64,000 nt of DNA from Dimorphilus gyrociliatus. Its lineage: Eukaryota; Annelida; Polychaeta; Dinophilidae. The stretch is from the NCBI GenBank assembly GCA_904063045.1, contig CAJFCJ010000018.1:682001-746000 (forward strand), in the 5' to 3' direction. The position numbers and the translations under genes are program-made. This document shows positions 1-11,743 of the stretch, one piece after another (position 1 is the first letter of the stretch; every line of letters begins with the position of its first letter). The notes below the pieces were generated by a model. It saw only the letters and a program-made list of their open reading frames with translations. It did no database searches and was not told the origin of the DNA.

Positions 1-300
1 TATTTAATATATTACTTGTTGAAATTAGAAACTTTCCAATTGCTTCTCAGTCAGTATATCCAAAAGTAAAAAGGCACGATACTTAAAGAAACTTGCTTTC
101 AATTTTCTGGACACTGAATATTACATTCCCACTCAGAACTGTTTTTGCTTGAGCAATCAGTTTTGTCTGTTCGTTATTATCGCTGTTGTTTATTATTATT
201 TTTAAAGGCAATATTATGCTTTTATTTTAAAATATTTTTTAAGATTTTACCGTTTACATTTTAACTAATTTTGAGAAATTGTTTGGTGATAAGAAAGACC
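1..300. other. Upstream region of FYCO1
   Basis: AT-rich non-coding DNA ahead of the first FYCO1 codon. I see no open frame of note, no clear TATA box at a useful distance and no RNA gene. It presumably holds the promoter and 5' UTR of FYCO1. Confidence 0.5.
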
Positions 301-3300
301 ATGTCTCGCTCTTTAAACTCACCCACGGGAACTTTTACTGGGATTCTTACTCCAGAAATGCAATTGGCAAGAATTCTTAGAGATATCGAAGGTACCAAGG
401 ACTATATTACAAATATGTTTTAAGGCTAATTTCAATTTTATTGAAAACACTGATCTAGGGGATTTGATTCTCTTTCTAAGAGATGGGACATTTTAGAATC
501 ATATGATCAATGTCTAATAATTGCGTAATGCATTGTTTTCTGTTCTAGATTGTATTGAAAAGCTGAAAGAAGAGTTCCAATATGACCATTTTCCTTTAAA
601 TGATGACAAAGTAAGCGTTCAAAAGTTTTGTGCAAAAATCGAACTTCTTTTACAAGTTGGCTTAAAAGGTATATACAAAGTACATTTTTTCCTACAAGCT
701 TAAAAGACTATAAGCCCTTTGAAAGAGAATTTTCCAAAGTAATAACTCACTTGGAACTAAAATTGACCTAATTTTGTGGGTCTTTCTTAAAATTCCAATT
801 ACGGGGCTTCTATTTAAAGATATTGTCGCTAATATACTCCTTATTTATAAGCATTAATATCCTTAAATAGTAAATCATATATCTAATTTATTAGATAAAA
901 GAAGCGTTTTAGGCAACAAAAAGGATTATTGGGATTATATTTGCCAATGTATATCTGGTCAGGATCATCTTGCCGATGCTGTACGACTTGTAAAGAGAAT
1001 ATCAGAGGTTAAAATTCTAGTCTTCTGCAACATTGATAATTTATAATATACCATATTTCTTAGATTAAAACTTCAAAGGGTAGGGGGAGAGCTTTAATAA
1101 GATTTTGTCTTGTTCATCAAAGATTGGCTGATACTTTGCAACATTGTGTTTTATCAATTGAAGTAACAAGGTAAATATTGTCTTCTCTCTTTAAATAAGA
1201 ATATTTGAGATAGCATAATTTTTCAACAAGAAAATGGTATCATCCCAAATCCTTGTTGTTTAACAAGAGAAATTCTATGGAATTGATAAACAGGCTGTAT
1301 GATTTGAATGATATTCAATTTGATTTACCTTGTCAAGGTTATGATCTCGATATTTCATGGCCTAGTTTTTCTCGGTAAGTTTTGATAATAATAATCTCAA
1401 GATAATAGTGATTTCATGTCGTCATTTTTCAGGAAAGTTCTCCCTATTACAGTAACTTCTCCCCCATCAATGCGAAATTCAATTAGCATGCAATCTTCGA
1501 TCGATGGTGCTAGTCAACATAGTTCATCACCAACTCAATCCGAATGCTCCCAGTTAGACGAAAGTATCCTTGATTCATTCGCCATTAAACTGGATCTACA
1601 AGTAAATTTTGCAATTTTTACCATTCAACGTTTTCATGAATGGGATTTAACAATTAAGTTTTAAAATAGGTAAAACTAGAAAATTTAGAAATGGAAAAGG
1701 CTGATTTGGCCAGAAAATTAAAAAATGCCGAAGAGGACAATATTAGAATAGAAGGAAAATGTAACGAATACGCTTTGAGGTTTAGTCTATTTTATTTTTT
1801 TAAAGTTTTTTTAATAATTAAATCTTTTAATATCTATAGATTAGAGTCAACAAAATCTGAAATGTTAATAAAGGAAAAAAGCTGGTCAGAAAAGGAAAAT
1901 GAACTTCGTGCAAGACTGCAAACTTCAGAAGATAAAGCAGAAAGTTTACAAGACAAAATTAAGGTTTATCATCATATTACTTTCTTGTCATTACCGATTG
2001 CACTTTTTTTTTTGACAGGACTTAAGTGAGGGGCTTTCAGCTGCAATGTCCCAGTATGCTTCAGGGTCAACAGAATTACTTAATCAGTTGAAAGTTCAAT
2101 TCAATGAGAGTTCCAAAAATGAAATAAACGAAAACCAAAACCTATCATTTAAAATCGACGCTTTAGAGAAATCTGTAAACGAAAAAAATGCCTTACAAGA
2201 TCGTGTAGATATTCTAGTCGTTCAATTAGCCGAAATGAAGGACAACCTCAGAACTTGTGAGAAAGAGTTATTATATAAAGAGAATCTTATTGAAGAATTG
2301 CAGAGCCAAGTTGGGTCAAAAAGTGAAAAAGTTTTGATGTCGGAATTGGATGACCTGAAACTGCAGTTATTACAAAAAGAGACTAAACTGCTAGAAAATG
2401 AAAGGCAGATGCTTGAGTATGAAAAACTTAATGATGATTTAAAAAGAGAGAACTCATCGCATAGTAGAGAAAATACAGAGATTGAATCGACAACTAAGAA
2501 ATTAGAAAGTGAAGTTGAAATTCTGAATCTTCAAAATGAAGAATTAATGGATAGCATTAAAAAGCTTGATCTTGCTTTAAGCGAACAAATTAAAGCTAAA
2601 GAAGATCTAATTTCTATGAAAGATGAAATAACTAGAGAGACACTTGGAAAAGATAAACTAATCAAAGATTTGGAGCTTAGAATTGAAAATTTAAGCAAGA
2701 TAGAATCGTTAGAATTACGATTTGAAGAACTTCAATCAGTAAGTGTTTCTTACTTGGCAAGAGTTTACCATCAGGACATATTGCAAGATAGTAAATTTCG
2801 TTACTTGCGAATTCTTTACAGGAAAACAATCAATTGACAAAAGATCTAACGGAAAAAGAATTGACTAATTCCCAATTGCAGCAATCATTACATGACATCA
2901 AGCGTGATTTAACAGAGCAAATCGATGAATTAAGGTAAGAAAAGGAGATTATCTTTACGAAATATTTTCTCCGGGTAGCTTTTTCTACATCTATAATCTT
3001 TTACAATTTCCTTTTTTATTGTATAATTATTAGATTTAGGATCAGTTAATAGATGTCGCCACATTTATCAACAATTGTATTTGTAAAAGAAAAAGAGATG
3101 TAGAATTCCTAAATTTTCTCAAAGAAATCCTAATATTTTATGCTAATTAACGAAAGCGATACCCTTTTTCATTGATTTTCAGGATTTTATATAAAATTTT
3201 GTGAGTGAAACCTGCACAAAGTAATGATTCTCTAATTGCCTATCGCCTTCGCTTAATGAAACTCTATCGATTATCTTAATTCTTTTAAGTTTTAATCCTT

Positions 3301-5901
3301 TCTTCTACTATTTTTAGATCAACTAGTGAGACCGAAAATCAACAGGCACAGTTCTCCTTGAGTGAACTTGATCATTTAAAATCAGAAATTCTGGACAAAA
3401 AGGTTTTTATATTACTAAGTAAAGATCTAAGTAAAGATACATTTATCGAAAGTATCGAATACGCTGGCAGTTTGAAAAATATGAAATTGAATTAATTAAT
3501 TTATTGATACGTCTTGAATAATTGTAAACTTATAGAATTCTTCCGATATTTATTTATCTCATGCTAAGTAAAGTTGTAGCTTACTCCGACAACGTATTCA
3601 CCGTCGCTAAACGCATATTTAATCAAAGATTATTATTCATAAGAAATAAGGAATTATTAAATATTGATTTCGAATTATAGCAATCAAGTGGTCATTTATT
3701 AAGTTATCATATAGCTGCAATTGTTTTTTCGCTTAAAATAAATTGTTTTTCTATTAATTTGTTACTAAAAAATTTGTGATAATTTTTATAGAAGCTCTCT
3801 GAAACAACGGAAAAAGAAAATGCCGACTTGAAGGAAAAAGTGGAACAGTTGAAAGAAAAGTTAGAAGAAAGTCTATTAAACACCGTAGGCAACCTTTTTT
3901 CTTACTAATAATATATAACAAATACTATTAGATTATCTTTGAACTAGATTTTACATTACGAATGACTTTCGATTAGATATAGGATAAGTTAGGATATTTA
4001 AATATCAGATAAATTATGTCAATTTGTAACAAATTATTGCGAAAGTTAATTACTAATAATACTTTGACGCCCGGGCAGAAAATGGCAAACGAATCGAATA
4101 AGAAATTGGAGAATATATGTGAAACGTTAGAGCAGAAGATAAGCGCGTTGAACTTTCAGGTTAGCACTCAACAGTTGGAAACGGAGAGAAACCTACAGGT
4201 AAAGGTCATTTGAACAAACCTAAATATTGTTTAAACCAAAAATTAACCTAATAGTAGGTGTCACTAGCTATTTACATATATATTTTATATATATTTGTTT
4301 GCCCAAACCCAGACTGTAACTGAATCTAAAACTGCTCTGCATTTAATGAAACAAAAGTATAATAATCAAGAAGAACTTATTGAGAGTCAACAATCTGAAT
4401 TAGAATCAATTGGACAACAACTTACCAAAGAACAAGAAGAAAGAACAAAAGTTGAAATAAAATTGAAAGAAGATCGTAAAACGTTGACAGACGAGTGCAA
4501 GTTATTAAAGAGAGAGTTAGCGAAAACTTGCGATAGATTGGAAGAAGAGTCAAAAACATTTTATGAATACAAAAAACAAAAACAACAGAAGGAGGAAGAG
4601 TTGCAGGAGGAATTGAAATTGGCAAGGGAAAGTTTGGAGATTTTGGAAGCCGATCATAATTTATTAAAGGATAGTCTAGTGAAAATGATAAGGTAAGTTA
4701 CCCATTCTTTCATAACTTTTTGCAGTAGCCGATAAAAACAAATATAATTTAATAAAATTACAGAGACAAAGCTGATTTATGGGCTGAGAATAATGCTCTA
4801 AAAACAAGAGAGAGTTGTAGATCAATATCTGGTTGGGTAGACGATTCTGAAGCTACAGAGTGCTATTCGTGTAAAACTTCTTTTTCATTAACTTTCCGCA
4901 GAGTTAGTTAAGTACAATTTTTATGATAATATACTTGTTAAAAAGCAGAAATAGTCATAAACTATTTTATTCCCTTATAAATACAGCATCATTGCCGTAT
5001 TTGCTTACGCATATTCTGCAAGAATTGCGCCAATAATCTTATCAGCTCCCCAGATAATTGCAAGTGAGTAAAATGATCTGAATAATACAAATTTCTGTTT
5101 GTATTACCCTTAAAAGAATTTGAATAATACTTCTTTTGACAATTAGTAATAAAATTCGAGTTTGCGACCTTTGTTTCTCTCTTCAAAAGGAAATCGATAC
5201 AAGCAATCTTCTGCAGTTAGTAAAACATGTTTTATAGAATTATTTTTTTGGTGAATTGCTGAATTGATTGAATGAAAATAGTTTTCGTCTATAGGAATCA
5301 CATCCCGGAGGAGTCGAATTTCGACGTGATCAGTGAGGAAGAAGTAAGAGAGTCCTTAGACGAGTCTCGTGAAGTTGATAAATATGGGTTAGTTTTATCT
5401 ATATATTTGCTTTTATTATTATTCAATTTTTATTCTTCCTAAATATTTTTAAATAACTTTTGTTTCTCTTATCTGAAAATTCTAGAGGACGAGTTATAAA
5501 TAAAAATGATATAATCAATGGAAAAGCCGCTTTTCATGAGAGAACGATATCTCCAAAACAAGTTGTAAATTTTCCGATATTAATTGATAGTGGAGGCGTC
5601 AGTTTATCATGGTCTTTTAAAACCAAACCGAAAAATATTACCTTTGGTATAACGTATTATAAAAGTGCTGATATGACCGAAAGTGGCGATGAAGAAATTT
5701 TATTACAACTTGACAGCGTTCCGTCTCACAAGGACAACGTAAATGGCTCTATTGAGGCTCATGAACCGGGGGTCTATGTTCTAATTTTTGATAATACAAT
5801 TTCTAAGTAAGTTAATTAAGAATCCATAAGCTCTACTATTCACCTAAGAAAACAATCTAATCTATTGTGATCCGAATAGGTTTTTGGATCATATATTGTA
5901 A
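301..5901 (+). CDS. FYCO1: FYCO1-like RUN/FYVE/GOLD autophagosome transport adaptor
   Basis: Twenty exons join to 1069 codons plus stop: 301-391, 549-668, 895-1007, 1064-1170, 1231-1374, 1433-1601, 1670-1779, 1840-1963, 2019-2738, 2822-2934, 3318-3402, 3792-3884, 4079-4198, 4313-4692, 4764-4902, 4987-5063, 5147-5215, 5295-5387, 5486-5806, 5880-5901. Domain order matches vertebrate FYCO1: RUN domain (residues about 15-165, with [10 protein letters not shown]), long coiled coil (about 250-830), FYVE finger (about 855-920, with WVDD, RRHHCR and RVC), LIR (934-937) and C-terminal GOLD domain (about 975-1069). The family links PI3P- and LC3-positive vesicles to kinesin. RUN+FYVE+GOLD is specific to FYCO1, which separates it from RUFY proteins. 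It is shorter than the human protein (about 1480 residues), mainly in the coiled coil. The exon at 3792-3884 and the 22-nt last exon are the least certain. Confidence 0.93.
5320..5331 (+). other. LC3-interacting region (LIR) of FYCO1
   Basis: Codons for F-D-V-I followed by S-E-E-E, lying between the FYVE finger and the GOLD domain. This is the same place and nearly the same sequence as the human FYCO1 LIR (F-D-I-I followed by acidic residues). The aromatic-x-x-aliphatic core with acidic flanks fits LC3/GABARAP binding. Confidence 0.8.
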
Positions 5902-7397
5902 ACCTCTTTTCTTACAGTTAACGATCCTTTAGTTGCGTTAATTCTTTTGCTCATCAAACAGATTAACACAGAAGATATTAACTCTCGAACTGAAGATTAC
6001 GGTTGAAACTCAAACGAAAAGCATCCTTACGTGATTAACTCTAGAACTGCTTTCTTCATTTTATTTGTTCTATTAGTATATAATACATGTCGTGTTTTAT
6101 ATTCAAAACCAAATTGTCGACGAGTTCGTGAAGACACAACACCAAAGTATATAATACTATGATTCGTCCGCGCTTCCATAAATAGGTGTCAAACGTAAGT
6201 CAGGTCTAAAAGAACAGACAGAAAATTAAAGGTGAAGGAAAAATGAAAAGGTCAAATTTATCTTTCATCTTTTTAATTCGAAGTAATAAATAAAACCTAC
6301 CCGAAGCATTCGTAAAAAGGTAGGTCGGGTAATCTGTAGCACGAAATTCCATTTTCACCCCTAATGATTTCTTGATTCACATACCCACCTAATGAAAATA
6401 AAATTGAAAGAAAAATTCAAACATATCCATTAATCTTTGAAAAATAGATTAATGACAAATATAAGGAAAATATGCTTCAAAAGAATATTTTATAAAACAA
6501 AGTATATACAAACTTCTTTTTCCAAATCTTAAGGGACGAAAAACTTGCGATTTCTTGCTTGCATTATGCGGAGTAAAGCAGCAAATTAAAACGGAGAGGA
6601 AGAGGAAAAATACGAAAGTTTTGTTCATGTTCCTGCTCGGAGAAATAAGGAGGAAATAACAAAGATCTTACGGCTCGCATCTTTTATAATAGCGGAGAGG
6701 ATGCATAAATTTAAGCGTCAATGGGAAAATTTATGCGGGCGTTTTTATTACAGACGTTTCTTCTTTATTTTCGTCTATTATTATCCAGATTTATCCACTA
6801 AAAATATTCTATATTAAGTGACGTCAGAGACATATTTATTTCGTGGGCGACTGAAAATCTAAATATTGATTCTCATCCCAAAAATTCATGTATTGGCTAC
6901 ATATACAAGTGCTTAGGCTTATAAATCTTACAAAAATGAAATAATACTGTTGACTTATCACTCGTATAGCTTTTCCATTTTTATGACAAGCCAAAATATA
7001 TTTATAGTAACAAAAGAGAACAAAAAAAAGAACACCTGTGTTGTACAACGTAAATTATCTGTATTTAAGTTTTATAAACCAAGTTTTTTAGCTGCTCTTT
7101 CAAACCTACCTTTCGTTCTTTTTCGCCCCGCAGCGAAAATACGAAATGGAGCGTTTACTCTGTTGGACATAAGCCTATAATTTTTTCGCAACGAGTGTTA
7201 ATTATAAAGCTTGTGATACATTCGATACGAATCCGTTTAATTAAAGGAACTAGGATAGTATCATTGTTAAGTGTTACATAGATAGATATCGAACCGTAGA
7301 GAAAAAAATTATAGAGGTATAGTTTTATTTCTCTATAACTAGGACTTGTTTATGCCTTTTATTATTAAAGCGTGACGATAAACAATACGACAAAAAG
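5902..7397. other. Intergenic region between FYCO1 and the secreted-peptide gene
   Basis: About 1.5 kb with only short overlapping frames on both strands and no recognisable domain. It contains the FYCO1 3' UTR. One near-perfect 16-bp direct repeat is present at 5977-5992 and 6034-6049, differing at one base. Less AT-rich patches near 6540-6740 and 7120-7200 have no identity I can give. Confidence 0.4.
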
Positions 7398-7429
7398 TAT
7401 ATAAACTTTAGTGCATTCAGTCAATCAGT
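7398..7429 (+). promoter_or_regulatory. TATA box and initiator of the secreted-peptide gene
   Basis: TATATAAA lies at 7398-7405. An initiator-like TCAGT at 7425-7429 puts its A at +1 with the TATA box at about -29, the classical spacing. A second TCAGT at 7417-7421 is too close to the TATA box. The predicted 5' UTR is only about 26 nt. Confidence 0.6.
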
Positions 7430-7452
7430 TACTCAATATCTCAATTTCAACA

Positions 7453-7901
7453 ATGAAAGGTAAAAAGGAATCAAGTTTTTCAAATGAACTATCTTCTTCG
7501 TAAAGTATAGGTGTCGCCATACATATATATATATATACGTTGTAGCTTATAGTATTTGCTATATATATATATACTGCATAATAATTTATATATCTGTATA
7601 TATTTAAATATTTATGTCTAGCATATTCAATAGATGTCGCCATTGAGCTCGAATATTTAGTTAAATTTCTTGTTCTTTTTTTTCTTTAGTTTTTATTTGG
7701 TGCATTGTTCTCCTGGTTTGCTTAACTAGCGTAGAAGGGGCGAAAGCATTCTCAGAATCAGTTTTACCCAAATCACTTTTGGAGAAATACAGGCAGTTGG
7801 TAGAAATAGCGGATTGCAAAAGTGAGGAATGCAAAGCGGCTAGTGCCGCTATTGTAGAATGGTTAAAGGAAAATGGCTATGAATGTCCTAATACTTGGTA
7901 G
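7453..7901 (+). CDS. Small secreted cysteine-containing peptide
   Basis: Two exons: a 7-nt first exon (7453-7459, ATG AAA G) and 7690-7901. The intron is GT-AG, 7460-7689. The product is 72 residues. Residues 1-20 form a clear signal peptide (MKVFIWCIVLLVCLTSVEGA), with cleavage likely after VEG or EGA. The mature part is about 52 residues, helical and charged, with three cysteines (D-C-K-S-E-E-C and Y-E-C-P). An odd number of cysteines suggests a dimer or a free thiol. No family was recognised. The classical TATA/initiator promoter and an AATAAA at 8069 support a real, perhaps tissue-specific and abundant, transcript. It could be a gland or mucus component, a signalling peptide or a defence peptide; the sequence does not say which. 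Confidence 0.72.
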
Positions 7902-8068
7902 GACAACTCTTTTTGGAAAACTCCATTTGCTAAAAATACATATGTGTCTAAAAATGAAATCCTTATACTAATTTGACTTTTTATATGTAGTGTGTTTATA
8001 CTTTTAAACAGTAGATGGAGCTTTTAACATGTTAATTTAAAAAGAAATATTATCTTATTGGCTTTCTC

Positions 8069-8074
8069 AAATAA
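8069..8074 (+). terminator. Polyadenylation signal of the secreted-peptide gene
   Basis: AATAAA about 170 nt after the stop codon at 7901 and about 45 nt before the next start codon at 8120, so the two genes sit head to tail with almost no spacer. Confidence 0.5.
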
Positions 8075-8119
8075 AACACGTTTATAAAAACATTTAAACC
8101 TCAAATAGAAATTATCAAT

Positions 8120-9843
8120 ATGTCAATTCTTATCATTATCATAAAACTTTTACTCATTCAGTACTCTTCTTTATCCAAACTTATCTGTAACAAATCCATG
8201 ATAAACTCAACCATTCAACTGATAAGTTTAAGATTGGACAACTGCGAATATGTAGAAGAGATACACTTTAGTTGTTCAACAAATAAATCATTGGGAGTTG
8301 ATTATTTAAACCTAACCAATAAATATATCTTTAAAAGTATTGTTTTAGATAATTGTATTAACTCGCCAATAGTTTTAAAGAAAGTGATAGAATCGGAAAA
8401 CAATATTTATATCGAAAAGATTGAAGCCTTAAGGGAATGCCACCTTAAGACTGTCAACAATCGGATCGAAATGCCTTGGCTTAGGGAATTAAAGTTACGT
8501 AAATGCGGAATAGAAAATATTTTCGGCTTACCATCTTCAATAAGGTTATTGACATATACGAAACGAAGTTAATTACATAGAGAAAGTTTTCAGCAAAACA
8601 CTTCAATTGTATATTTTTTTTACTAGCAGAAACAATAATTAAACTTTTATACAGACGTTAATTAATTATCCTAGCAACCAATTTACTATTCCTACACATC
8701 GTTTCATATACGTCTTTTTCCCAAGGTTAGATTGAAAGTAATTGATCTATCAGAAAATCAAATTGTGTCTATCGAGAGAAGCAATGAAAATCGAAAAATC
8801 GAGTATTGGTTCGATACGATAACAGTAAACTTAAGTAAAAGCTTTCAACAAGCTTTATCTGATTTCAAGAAAATTGAAATGCTCGTTAACTTGACTTACA
8901 GTTTACCATTTAACAGTCAATTAAGTATTGACTTTACAAACAATAATCTTGAACGCATTATAGGTCTTAACACACCAAACAAAACATCGATTATTGAGAT
9001 GGATATAAGAAAAAATCCAATTATAAGCATTGATCCATCAATTTTTAAAGAAAACCTTATTATGTCATTACGAGTTGATGATAATATTATGTCAAAGATT
9101 GTTTCTTCAGATAAGCCTGGAAACAATTCGAATACTTGCCAATTGTTTACTCATTACTATTTAAATATAATAGGTTCAACTTTGGGTGATGAAAAGGCGG
9201 GATTTAATTTTTCAAGTTCAATAATTCAAATCAATAAATTCGTTCTATTGAACTCTGTACCAAGAAAAAACTAAATCCCTGCTAAATTTTATAGGCTAAG
9301 GAATATACACCTAAAAATATGAAAATTGTATACTTTGAACAGGATTTTACTGTGTTATGCATAGGGGAAATTCCAGCTGAACCGACAACTTGTCTCAAAT
9401 CACCGATTCTTAAGGTAAACCATCGATTTCTTACGGATGATAAGCTTCGGTTTGATGGCCTCAAGACTTTTGGTACAATTGATCGTAACTATGTTAATCT
9501 CGATGTAGAGTGCGTACAAGGTATTAAATCGGTAAGAAAAGTTATTCCTAGTTTGTCAGCCGAATTGCACAACTTAAAGATTGAAAAGCAAATGCCAAGA
9601 GAAGGTGTTGAAACGACAACGGTTTATTTTATAATTGCTTTTGTTGCATCAGTAATTATTTTCATTGGCTGTATTCTTTTCTATTGTTTAAGAATAATTA
9701 AAATGAAATTTAGAAAAAAAGGTTTCAGGAGTGACAGTTTTACATCAGTTTCCGGTGGATACAATTTGACATCAGCCACAACTATGAGGCAATCAGCCGT
9801 TGAACGTTTGAGGAAGTTTGACAACAACTTAAACGAGAGTTAA
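8120..9843 (+). CDS. Single-pass membrane protein with leucine-rich repeats
   Basis: Three exons, 8120-8544, 8731-9256 and 9295-9843, give 499 residues; the second intron is only 38 nt. The N-terminus is hydrophobic (residues 1-18, signal peptide or anchor). The ectodomain holds degenerate leucine-rich repeats, for example residues about 110-155 (LRELKLRKCGIENI, then LKVIDLSENQIVSIE) and about 205-250 (FTNNNLERI, IIEMDIRKNPIISI). A cysteine pair before the membrane (about 335-350, C-I-G-E then T-C-L) may cap the repeats. A transmembrane helix lies near residues 425-450 (YFIIAFVASVIIFIG), followed by K/R and a roughly 50-residue serine-rich cytoplasmic tail. This is the layout of LRR adhesion or receptor proteins. 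No TIR, Ig or kinase domain is present, so no named family is claimed. Divergence looks high, as for a lineage-restricted gene. Confidence 0.75.
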
Positions 9844-9886
9844 ATCACGTAGGATAAAAGATTATCAGTCTTTTCTTTTGTTGCTT

Positions 9887-9892
9887 AATAAA
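9887..9892 (+). terminator. Polyadenylation signal of the LRR gene
   Basis: AATAAA 44 nt after the LRR stop codon. The facing C2H2 gene ends at 10082, so the two genes are convergent and separated by 238 bp. Confidence 0.5.
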
Positions 9893-10081
9893 CATAAAGA
9901 ATAGATTCCATAATAACAAAATATATGTGCCTTATCAAACAACATTTGAATTTGAGGAGTATTCAATTACGTCTATGTAACATATGCTTTCATTCTTTAA
10001 ACTAATTGTAGTCCTTCATTCTCTTACTTCTTAATAATTTTTTTAAAATATCTAAAACTTGTATTTTTTTTTCCATATTCT

Positions 10082-10916
10082 TTAACTATTTATTTTCCGT
10101 CTACACTGTCGATCGTGCTCTTTTAATTGTTTTCTTGTACTAAAGCGACATCCACATAAGGTGCATTGATAGAGTTTTGCTTCGGGATGTTTTCTTAGTA
10201 TATGGCCTTCTAAATTTCCTCTTGTTGCAAATTTCGACGAACAGATCTTACATTCGAAAGGTTTTTCCCCAGTATGAATTCGTACGTGCATTGTTAAATG
10301 AGCTTTTGAAGGCCAACTTTTACCGCACGTTTCACATGTGTACTTTTGATGTGTCTGTTGAAATAGAATCGTATAATCAATATTATAACTAACAAAATCT
10401 GAATATAACCTTATTCTGTTGAACCTGAGATTGAGAAATTTCCTTCTTTTTTAAAGGTGACTTAAAAGTTCCTTTATTTTGTAAAATTTTCTTTTTGACT
10501 GCCTCTTTTACGTCATCACTCCTCGAACAAGTTGCCCCTGGTAAAGGCTGTGCAACCGATGTCATATCCATGTTTGATTGTAATAGTGCAGAAAAAACTG
10601 TTTTTTTTGGTTTGTTTGAATTTGGGGTAACCATCTCAAATAAGTATCCATTGTCTTCCTCATCCATCACTTCTAGTTTCAAATCAACATCTTCTATGCT
10701 ACTATCTTCTATTTCCTCAATATCTTCAACTTCTGATATATCCACATGCTTCTCAATTTTAAGTAACAGAACATTTTCGTTTGGTAAAGTAACGCCAATC
10801 ATAGCATCAATATCAAAGTTAAAATGATATTCTTTCGCAAGATGACCGCGGATTATATTGGCTATATTATCGCTCAAAGTGCTTAATAGTATTTCTTTAT
10901 CCTCCTTCTGGATCAT
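10082..10916 (-). CDS. Small C2H2 zinc-finger protein (three fingers)
   Basis: Two exons read leftwards, 10410-10916 then 10082-10354, separated by a 55-nt intron; 259 residues. Residues 1-169 are acidic and low in complexity, with an E/D-rich run near 60-95 and a basic K-rich end. Three tandem fingers follow: C-E-T-C...H-V-R-I-H, C-K-I-C...H-I-L-R-K-H and C-T-L-C...H-D-R-Q-C. The first two are joined by the canonical TGEKPF linker. The third ends in Cys (C2HC) and may be degenerate. The protein stops just after the last finger with a basic RRKINS tail. Likely a nuclear DNA-binding protein; no orthologue recognised. The start is the only ATG that opens the acidic region. Confidence 0.8.
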
Positions 10917-11743
10917 GCTTTCAGTTTTATGGAAACGAATCGAAAATTACTAGCCAATTGCTAAACAGCTCTTTAGTTGTCAGAGGGTAACGCTTAATTC
11001 CAAAAGAGGCGCAGAGACGTTTCCGAACGGAATCTCAATTTATCGATAGATGACGCTACTTACGCCAGTGTTTAAGCGCTAATTTCGAATCATAAATTAT
11101 TAATGCTAACTCTACAACAAATGACATTATTAACTAGTTCTATTCCATTAATAAATAAGATAATCCATACTAGTTTTATCTCTCTTAATATTCGTCGGGT
11201 TACATATTTCACTATATTTGATTAAGGGCTATTTCATAGAAGAAAGACGAATAAAAGACTTGTAATCCGAGGGAGGTTTTAATTACCCAGCGGTTTTTTG
11301 CTACATCATATTTAACTTAATCTGGTCAATATTACATCTTTTTATGTTTCTCTAGCTGAATTTCATATCATTGATTGTTAATTAAAACCATAGGTCAATG
11401 TTATTCTCTCTAAATTTCCTTTCATATTTGATTAGAAATTCTAAACTAGTCGATAATATCGAGAACAATGTTATTCAATTATATATTTAAATTACGGCTA
11501 CTCCGGACATGTGTTTGCGCATTCCATAAAAAGAACAGGTATTCGTTTTCATTTTGGAAATAAATCAAAAGGTTTTCTTTCACACATGTAAAAAGAATTT
11601 TATTTTTTGTTTATATGTCATAATATCGTTAATGATAATGAAGAATATTATCTAAGATTTAAAAAAAAAGTAATGGAGAGGAGACATGGAATCGAGGAAT
11701 TTCAAGCAAACTTAAAATCATTGTAGGGTGAAAAATCACAGAT
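10917..11743. other. Intergenic region between the C2H2 gene and DAZAP2
   Basis: About 0.8 kb holding the promoter of the leftward C2H2 gene and the 3' UTR of DAZAP2. An AGATGACGC motif is at 11048-11056. TTTATT at 11599-11604 reads as AATAAA on the minus strand and suits DAZAP2. No gene was seen. Confidence 0.4.
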
